Of a stretch of DNA of 8,848 nt, positions 4,960 to 8,848 are shown piece after piece (the stretch's first letter is position 1; every line of letters begins with the position of its first letter). Under the pieces are notes generated by a model. That model ran no database searches. It had not been told where the DNA came from and worked only from the letters and a program-made list of their open reading frames with translations. The stretch covers positions 1 to 8,848 of the forward strand of contig DATHVR010000023.1 of NCBI GenBank assembly GCA_035461175.1, read 5' to 3'. The position numbers were made by a program, and so were the translations under genes. The stretch is from DATHVR01 sp035461175 (lineage in GTDB: Bacteria; Actinomycetota; Acidimicrobiia; Spongiisociales; ZC4RG35).

Positions 4960-6024
4960 TCAGTCCAGATCGGGGTCCCACGACTCGGCCGCCAGCTGGA
5001 GACGGTCGAAGAAGGTGCGGAGCTGGGCGGCTCGGGCGGCCCCGATCCCCTCCACTTCCTCCAGATCGCCGAGGCTGGCATTGAGGAGCCGCTCGAAGCC
5101 ACGGAAGTGGGAGACGAGCTCCTCGCGGACGTGGTCGGGGAGACGCCCGACCTTGGCCAGGAGACGGAATCCACGCGGAACGGCGGTGTCGTCCAGGTCG
5201 GGCAGGCCCACGGCCTTGCCTACTTTGGAGGGATCCTCGAGGTCGCCCCCGGTCAGCTCGGTCAGGGCGGCCGCGGCCTTGGCAATGACCGAGTCGCGGC
5301 GCGGCTTGATGTAGTCCAGCAGCGTCACCTCGCGAATGTGCTCCACCCCCCGGACCATGTCGGCCAGCTGCACCCACATCAGGCCGCCCTCGTCGCCGAG
5401 GGTGATGGCCTCCTGTTCGATTGCGACGCCTACCCGGCGCACCAGCTCGGTGCGCTGGAGCAAGGTCACCACCGGACGATAGGTGGCAAGTCCGGTCACC
5501 TCGAGCATGGTGAGGCGGTTCTCGGCGTCGTCGAGACGGCGGCGGAGGCGGTCGAGGGTCTGCAGGTCCTGGTTGACGCGGGCCGCCACCTCGGTAGGGC
5601 GATCGAGCTGGACCTTCTGGGCGTCGAAGTAGAGGGTGGCCACCTTGCGTCCCTCGCTGACGGCCACCACCGGGCGCTTGGTCTGGATCGCCATTCGCTC
5701 GGCGGTGCGGTGGCGAGCGCCGGTCTCGTCGGTGGGGATGGTGCCGTCGGGCACGAAATGGACATTGGCGGCGATGATCCGATCGAGCTCATCGTCGAGG
5801 ACGATCCCGCCGTCCATCTTGGCCAGTTCGGCCAGGCGGGCGGGGGTGAAGAGAGCCCCGTTGAGGGAAAAACCTCCCGAGCTGGCCTCGTCCACATCGG
5901 GGCCGGACCCCATCACGACCAGGGCGCCTTTGCCTCCCTGGATGATGCGCTCGAGTGCCTGTCGCATCGGAGTTCCAGGGGCGAGCCGCTCGAGAATCTC
6001 GTATATGGAAGGGATTTCGCCCAC
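4960..6024 (-). CDS. disA: DNA integrity scanning diadenylate cyclase
   Basis: The 354-residue protein has the DisA layout. The N-terminal DAC domain spans about 15-145, a long helical linker follows (about 150-240), and a C-terminal helix-hairpin-helix DNA-binding region has VEGIGAARAAQL at 324-335. DisA condenses two ATP into c-di-AMP, and the HhH end senses branched DNA and recombination intermediates. APGTPMRQALE (15-25), VHFVPDGTIPTDETGARHRTAER (in the 88-110 region) and VVAVSEG mark the cyclase; RHR is at 104-106. The DGA motif reads DGG at 71-73, a change in a metal/ATP-contacting loop. The start is GTG at 6024-6022, 12 bases after the radA stop, with no strong ribosome site. The next ATG is at residue 20, inside the conserved APGTPMR. 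Adjacency to radA is the usual arrangement, and RadA is known to interact with DisA in other bacteria. Confidence 0.95.
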   Translation of the reverse strand: MGEIPSIYEILERLAPGTPMRQALERIIQGGKGALVVMGSGPDVDEASSGGFSLNGALFTPARLAELAKMDGGIVLDDELDRIIAANVHFVPDGTIPTDETGARHRTAERMAIQTKRPVVAVSEGRKVATLYFDAQKVQLDRPTEVAARVNQDLQTLDRLRRRLDDAENRLTMLEVTGLATYRPVVTLLQRTELVRRVGVAIEQEAITLGDEGGLMWVQLADMVRGVEHIREVTLLDYIKPRRDSVIAKAAAALTELTGGDLEDPSKVGKAVGLPDLDDTAVPRGFRLLAKVGRLPDHVREELVSHFRGFERLLNASLGDLEEVEGIGAARAAQLRTFFDRLQLAAESWDPDLD

Positions 6025-6036
6025 CCCGGCAGGCTA

Positions 6037-7359
6037 TCAGGTCCGACCGACGGAGGGGTCGCCCACCAGGCCGGCCCGAGCGAGCGCCTCGTCCAGGCGG
6101 AGGCTGGACCCGTTGGCCGGGGCGATGACACGTTCCAGACCCACCCGCTCGGCCTCCTGGCGGCGTCGGCTCTCGAAGGGGACCTTGCGCACCTCCCCCG
6201 CCAGCCCGATCTCACCCCAGGCGGCCACGGGCCCGAGCGGAACGTCGAGGATGGACGAGGCGAGGGCAAGGGCGATGGGGAGGTCGCACCCCGGCTCGGT
6301 CACCTTCCATCCCCCGGCGACATTGACGTAGACGTCGTGCTTGAAGGCAGCGATCCCGGCGTGACGGGCGAGAACCGCCAGGATCTGGTGAACCCGGGAG
6401 ACCTCGACGCCCCGCACCGACCTCCGGGGCTGGGGATAGTCGGTGTCGTTGGTGAGGGCCTGGATCTCGACCAGCACCGAGCGCCTCCCCTCCACCGCCG
6501 GGAAGGCGATGGTGCCGGGAACGGTCGACTCCCAGTCGGCCAGGAAGGCCTTGGAGGGGTCGGCCACCTCCGAGAGCCCGTCGGCAGTCATCTCGAAGAC
6601 GCCCACGACATGGGTGGCACCGAAGCGATTCTTGAGACAGCGCAGGGCTCGCAGCCCCCGATCGGGATCGCCCTCGAGGTAGAGCACCACGTCGACCATG
6701 TGCTCGAGGAGCTTGGGGCCGGCGATGCCGCCCTCCTTGGTGACATGGCCGATCAGCACCGTGGCCACTCCCTGGCTCTTGGCAAACCGGATGAGACGGG
6801 CGGCCGACTCGCGGATCTGGGCGATGCCACCGGGCGTGCCCGACACGTCGCTGGAGCCGACCGTCTGGATGGAGTCGATGACCATGAGGTCGGGAGGCTC
6901 GGCCTCGGCGGCGGCCAGGACACGGTCGACGTCGTCGTCGGCCACCAGCACGATGCCGGGAACGTCGACTCCGAGCCGATCGGCCCGCATCGCCACCTGC
7001 TGGGCCGATTCCTCGGCCGAGACCATCAGGACCCGGCGTCCGCCGTGGGCGAGGGCGCCGGCGGCCTGGAGCAGCAGAGTCGATTTGCCCACCCCGGGCT
7101 CGCCACCCAGCAGTGAGACCGACCCGCCCACCAGGCCACCTCCGAGGACCCGGTCGAGTTCACCGATCCCGATCGGGACGTGGGCGGCCTCTTCGGCTCG
7201 TACCTCGCCCAGCCGGATGGCGGGCGATGCCTGGACCCGACGACGGGAGGAGGCCGGCGTGGGGGCCTCCTCGACGAGGGGCTCCGGGACCAGGCACTGG
7301 GGGCAGAATCCCATCCACTTGGCCGAGGTGCTGCCGCATGTTTCGCATCGAAAGGCCAT
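6037..7359 (-). CDS. radA: DNA repair protein RadA (Sms)
   Basis: With ATG at 7359 the protein has 440 residues. It has an N-terminal zinc finger (C5, C8, C19, C22), then a RecA-like ATPase core with Walker A GEPGVGKST at 86-94 (K92) and Walker B LMVIDS at 158-163. The RadA-specific KNRFG is at 243-247. A C-terminal Lon-protease-like domain includes GGWKVTEPGCDLPIALALAS (349-368). RadA is a DnaB-like branch-migration motor that processes recombination intermediates. The frame runs upstream to a TTG at 7392, but that adds residues unlike the family and places a promoter-like TAGTAT inside the gene, so I prefer 7359. No Shine-Dalgarno precedes the ATG, consistent with a leaderless mRNA. disA follows after 12 bases, so the two are probably co-transcribed. 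Confidence 0.97.
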   Translation of the reverse strand: MAFRCETCGSTSAKWMGFCPQCLVPEPLVEEAPTPASSRRRVQASPAIRLGEVRAEEAAHVPIGIGELDRVLGGGLVGGSVSLLGGEPGVGKSTLLLQAAGALAHGGRRVLMVSAEESAQQVAMRADRLGVDVPGIVLVADDDVDRVLAAAEAEPPDLMVIDSIQTVGSSDVSGTPGGIAQIRESAARLIRFAKSQGVATVLIGHVTKEGGIAGPKLLEHMVDVVLYLEGDPDRGLRALRCLKNRFGATHVVGVFEMTADGLSEVADPSKAFLADWESTVPGTIAFPAVEGRRSVLVEIQALTNDTDYPQPRRSVRGVEVSRVHQILAVLARHAGIAAFKHDVYVNVAGGWKVTEPGCDLPIALALASSILDVPLGPVAAWGEIGLAGEVRKVPFESRRRQEAERVGLERVIAPANGSSLRLDEALARAGLVGDPSVGRT

Positions 7360-7367
7360 CGCCCGGG

Positions 7368-7373
7368 ATACTA
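7368..7373 (-). promoter_or_regulatory. Candidate -10 box of radA (near-leaderless)
   Basis: TAGTAT on the minus strand is followed by 8 bases and the radA ATG. Standard geometry puts +1 at about 7361, leaving a leader of about 2 bases. The -35 is not recognisable. It would drive radA-disA. Confidence 0.45.
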
Positions 7374-7484
7374 TCGGCTGCCCCAGACACAATCTGCCGG
7401 CCCCTCCCTCTGCTCCATGCCACGGGTCCCCGCTACCTCACGTCCACAGTGCGGCCGGCGCATACGAGCCGAAGGAGTTCCAGG

Positions 7485-7607
7485 TCAGCGACCGCTCCTG
7501 ATCACCAGCCACACCGCCAGGGCGACCAGGGCCCCCAGAAGGAGGATCGCCATGGCGATCGATCCGAATGTCCACGGTTCGGCGGTGATGACCTGCGAAA
7601 GAAGCAC
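7485..7607 (-). CDS. Possible 40-residue single-pass membrane peptide
   Basis: I do not recognise this gene. From GTG at 7607-7605 a frame of 40 codons ends at TGA (7487-7485). The peptide begins MLLSQVITAEPWTFGSIAM, continues with a strongly hydrophobic helix (about residues 17-36) and ends RSGR, the layout of a small membrane protein with a positive cytoplasmic tail. Codon third positions are mostly G or C, like the neighbours. A TATTGT hexamer (7621-7616) lies 8 bases before the GTG, the same spacing as TAGTAT before radA, so a leaderless start is possible. An upstream TTG at 7619 is another start choice. It would be upstream of radA on the same strand and divergent from the zinc-ribbon gene. 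Chance cannot be excluded at this length, and conservation would decide. Confidence 0.42.
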   Translation of the reverse strand: MLLSQVITAEPWTFGSIAMAILLLGALVALAVWLVIRSGR

Positions 7608-7615
7608 GACGTGGC

Positions 7616-7621
7616 ACAATA
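7616..7621 (-). promoter_or_regulatory. Candidate -10 box before the small membrane ORF
   Basis: TATTGT on the minus strand sits 8 bases upstream of the GTG at 7607, so transcription would begin about 2 bases before the codon. There is no evident -35. Support depends on the small ORF being real. Confidence 0.25.
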
Positions 7622-7668
7622 CCGGACGGAGCGGCGGTCGGAGATTCCGTCGCGCTCTGCGCTAGTGG

Positions 7669-7674
7669 AAGGAG
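7669..7674 (+). promoter_or_regulatory. Ribosome binding site of the zinc-ribbon gene
   Basis: AAGGAG followed by CGAA and then GTG at 7679 on the plus strand. Spacing is on the short side, but it supports the GTG start; no ATG is available before the first zinc-binding cysteine. I did not find a convincing promoter upstream. Confidence 0.65.
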
Positions 7675-7678
7675 CGAA

Positions 7679-8662
7679 GTGGCAAGACATGTTTGCCCGG
7701 AATGCGGTGCCACCGTAACCGGGGAGGAACAGTTCTGCCCGACCTGCGGAGTCTTTCTCGGATACGACGAGGAAACCGCAGGCCATGACGAATACGAACA
7801 GTTCGAGCTCGGCTCGGAGCCGCCCCCGCCGCCGCCGGGCGGCCGCCGCTCGGCACCTGTCTGCCCTTCCTGTGGGGCCGAGAACGCACCCGGCAACCGC
7901 CACTGCGAAGAATGCGGCGCCCGCATCTCCCAGGGTCCGCTCCCGGCCGCTCCCCGACCCGCCGTCCAGGCCACCGCCGGCGTGCGCGCCGTCATCGCCA
8001 TCGGCGGTCTCCTCTTGGGGATCATCCTGATCGCTCTCCTTTTCCAGCTGTTCAGCGGCGACGACGACCCGACCGGCACCACTGCGGCTCCCAGTGACAG
8101 CTCCAGCACCACCGTCACCATCCAGGAGGTGGGCGTGCTCGACCCGCTCGACGTCCAGTGCTCGATCGAGGGCCTGGGGTCGTTCGTATGCAGCAACCTG
8201 ATCTCCGACAGCGATGCTCTCTATCAAGTCGACTGGGAGGAGCTGGAGGCCTCCGGTGACACGCTCACCATCACCATCCGGTTCCGGACCGCAGTAGCGA
8301 TCAACCGTATCGACTGGCGCAACATCAGCAACGACGACACCCGATTCCAGCGCAACTACCGCGCCCGGGCACTGGCGATCACGTCCGACGACAGCCTTGT
8401 CGACGTCCAGACCGACCTCCAGAACATCCCCGGGACCCAGTCGATCGACTTCTCCTCGGTCAACACCAACCAGGTGACGATTGCGGTCAACAGCGCATGG
8501 CCGGCCCAGTTGATCGACGGCAACGTCTTCAGCGAACTGGCCATCGACGAGATCCAGGTGATCGGCCGCCCGGCTGCCACAACCGCCACGACGGGCCCCG
8601 ACACCACGGATACAACGGATACCACAGAGCCGACCGCCACCACTGAGGGCGAAGGCTCCTAG
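7679..8662 (+). CDS. Double zinc-ribbon, single-pass membrane protein with galactose-binding-like outer domain
   Basis: This is a 327-residue protein of no assigned function. Two C4 zinc ribbons occupy the cytoplasmic side: C6/C9/C20/C23 (CPECG, CPTCG) and C62/C65/C76/C79 (CPSCG, CEECG), separated by an acidic and Pro-rich stretch (PPPPPP near 48-53). A membrane helix follows at about 103-124, then a Ser/Thr-rich spacer. The outer domain spans about 155-297, with SNLISDSDALYQVDW, LTITIRFRTAVAINRIDW, NYRARAL, and FSELAIDEIQVIG. This pattern resembles the discoidin-like or NADase-type glycan-binding fold, but I call it only by appearance. C161 and C171 could form a disulphide. A Thr/Asp-rich tail (300-327) ends the chain. 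It is the only plus-strand gene recognised. Zinc ribbon plus membrane helix plus sugar-binding-like domain suggests surface sensing or envelope attachment, which is inference. Confidence 0.85.
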   Translation: MARHVCPECGATVTGEEQFCPTCGVFLGYDEETAGHDEYEQFELGSEPPPPPPGGRRSAPVCPSCGAENAPGNRHCEECGARISQGPLPAAPRPAVQATAGVRAVIAIGGLLLGIILIALLFQLFSGDDDPTGTTAAPSDSSSTTVTIQEVGVLDPLDVQCSIEGLGSFVCSNLISDSDALYQVDWEELEASGDTLTITIRFRTAVAINRIDWRNISNDDTRFQRNYRARALAITSDDSLVDVQTDLQNIPGTQSIDFSSVNTNQVTIAVNSAWPAQLIDGNVFSELAIDEIQVIGRPAATTATTGPDTTDTTDTTEPTATTEGEGS

Positions 8663-8675
8663 GCACGGCTCCTAG
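8654..8675 (+). repeat. 9-bp direct repeat across the stop codon
   Basis: GGCTCCTAG occurs at 8654-8662, where its TAG is the stop of the zinc-ribbon gene, and again at 8667-8675 after GCAC. It looks like a recent 13-bp duplication at the 3' end of the gene. Function is unlikely. Confidence 0.5.
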
Positions 8676-8686
8676 CGTCGCCGCCC

Positions 8687-8714
8687 GTGGTAGGTGGTGA
8701 GTGGTAGGTGGTGC
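8687..8714 (+). repeat. 14-bp tandem repeat, GTGGTAGGTGGTGA type
   Basis: GTGGTAGGTGGTGA (8687-8700) is followed directly by GTGGTAGGTGGTGC (8701-8714), 13 of 14 bases identical. The motif is close to the GTGG-rich arms at 3639-3662 and 3831-3847, so it is probably the same intergenic repeat family. The rest of 8663-8780 shows no gene. Confidence 0.6.
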
Positions 8715-8780
8715 GTCATGCCGTCCGGCGTGACTGCGTCTTCTTCCCCACGGCGTCCTGACTCACGTGCGGAGCGTCCC

Positions 8781-8848
8781 CGACCAGAGCTTTTCGCGAC
8801 AGGATTGCGTGCCATGGCACGCAATCCTGTCGCGAAAAGCTCTGGTCG
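8781..8848. repeat. Perfect loopless 68-bp palindrome at window end
   Basis: Bases 8781-8814 are the exact reverse complement of 8815-8848, centred on CCATGG (8812-8817), with no mismatch and no loop. The outer ends read CGACCAGAGC and GCTCTGGTCG. In RNA it would form a very stable hairpin behind the zinc-ribbon gene in either direction, but no T-run follows within view, so a classical terminator is not shown. The arm ends on the last base of the window, so it could extend further or be a fold-back at a contig end. Confidence 0.9.

Noticed and set aside
4354..7116. Open frame of 920 codons on the plus strand
   Set aside because: It is antisense to carD, disA and radA, which have complete, motif-rich proteins. 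The translation has no recognisable domain. Long antisense frames are expected in high-G+C DNA.
7360..7392. TTG start 33 bases upstream for radA
   Set aside because: It would add 11 residues before the conserved MAFRCETCG start and place the promoter-like TAGTAT inside the gene.
7438..8227. Long minus-strand frames opposite the zinc-ribbon gene
   Set aside because: The plus-strand protein has paired zinc ribbons, a membrane helix and an ordered outer domain. The antisense translations lack any such structure.

Overview
The window is high-G+C chromosomal DNA that looks actinobacterial. The main evidence is a minus-strand cluster in the order radA, disA, carD, ispF, cysS, rlmB. This is close to the order I know from Mycobacterium (radA/disA, carD, ispD, ispF, cysS, rlmB), but ispD is absent here. 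A DUF3263 gene overlapping a LytR_C gene (as in Rv0430/Rv0431 of M. tuberculosis) and several apparently leaderless starts point the same way. The Thr-rich linkers and the style of intergenic repeats make me lean towards an uncultured member of Acidimicrobiia. That placement is inference, not proof.

Layout, following transcription on the minus strand from right to left: radA (7359-6037), disA (6024-4960), carD (4887-4378), ispF (4367-3870), a gene-free block of about 290 bp rich in hairpins and GTGG-type repeats (3580-3869), cysS (3579-2167), rlmB (2192-1455, overlapping cysS), tRNA-Thr(UGU) (1411-1337), then DUF3263 (1274-1044), a membrane-anchored LytR_C protein (1047-442) and a multi-pass membrane protein cut by the left edge (445-1). 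The last three genes overlap by 4 bases at each junction. Right of radA lies a possible 40-residue membrane peptide on the same strand (7607-7485). Beyond it is a plus-strand gene (7679-8662) for a protein with two zinc ribbons, one membrane helix and an extracytoplasmic galactose-binding-like domain. The window ends in a 14-bp tandem repeat and a perfect, loopless 68-bp palindrome whose last base is the last base of the window.

The minus-strand set is largely housekeeping: recombination-branch processing (RadA), c-di-AMP synthesis coupled to DNA integrity (DisA), RNA polymerase control (CarD), isoprenoid precursor synthesis (IspF), cysteine charging (CysS), 23S rRNA methylation (RlmB) and a threonine tRNA. 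The left trio is probably an envelope module. I did not find a complete novel defence or mobile system. The most unusual items are the terminal palindrome, the structured repeat block before cysS, the DGG variant of the DisA DGA motif, the small membrane ORF, and the zinc-ribbon/glycan-binding-like membrane protein of unknown role.
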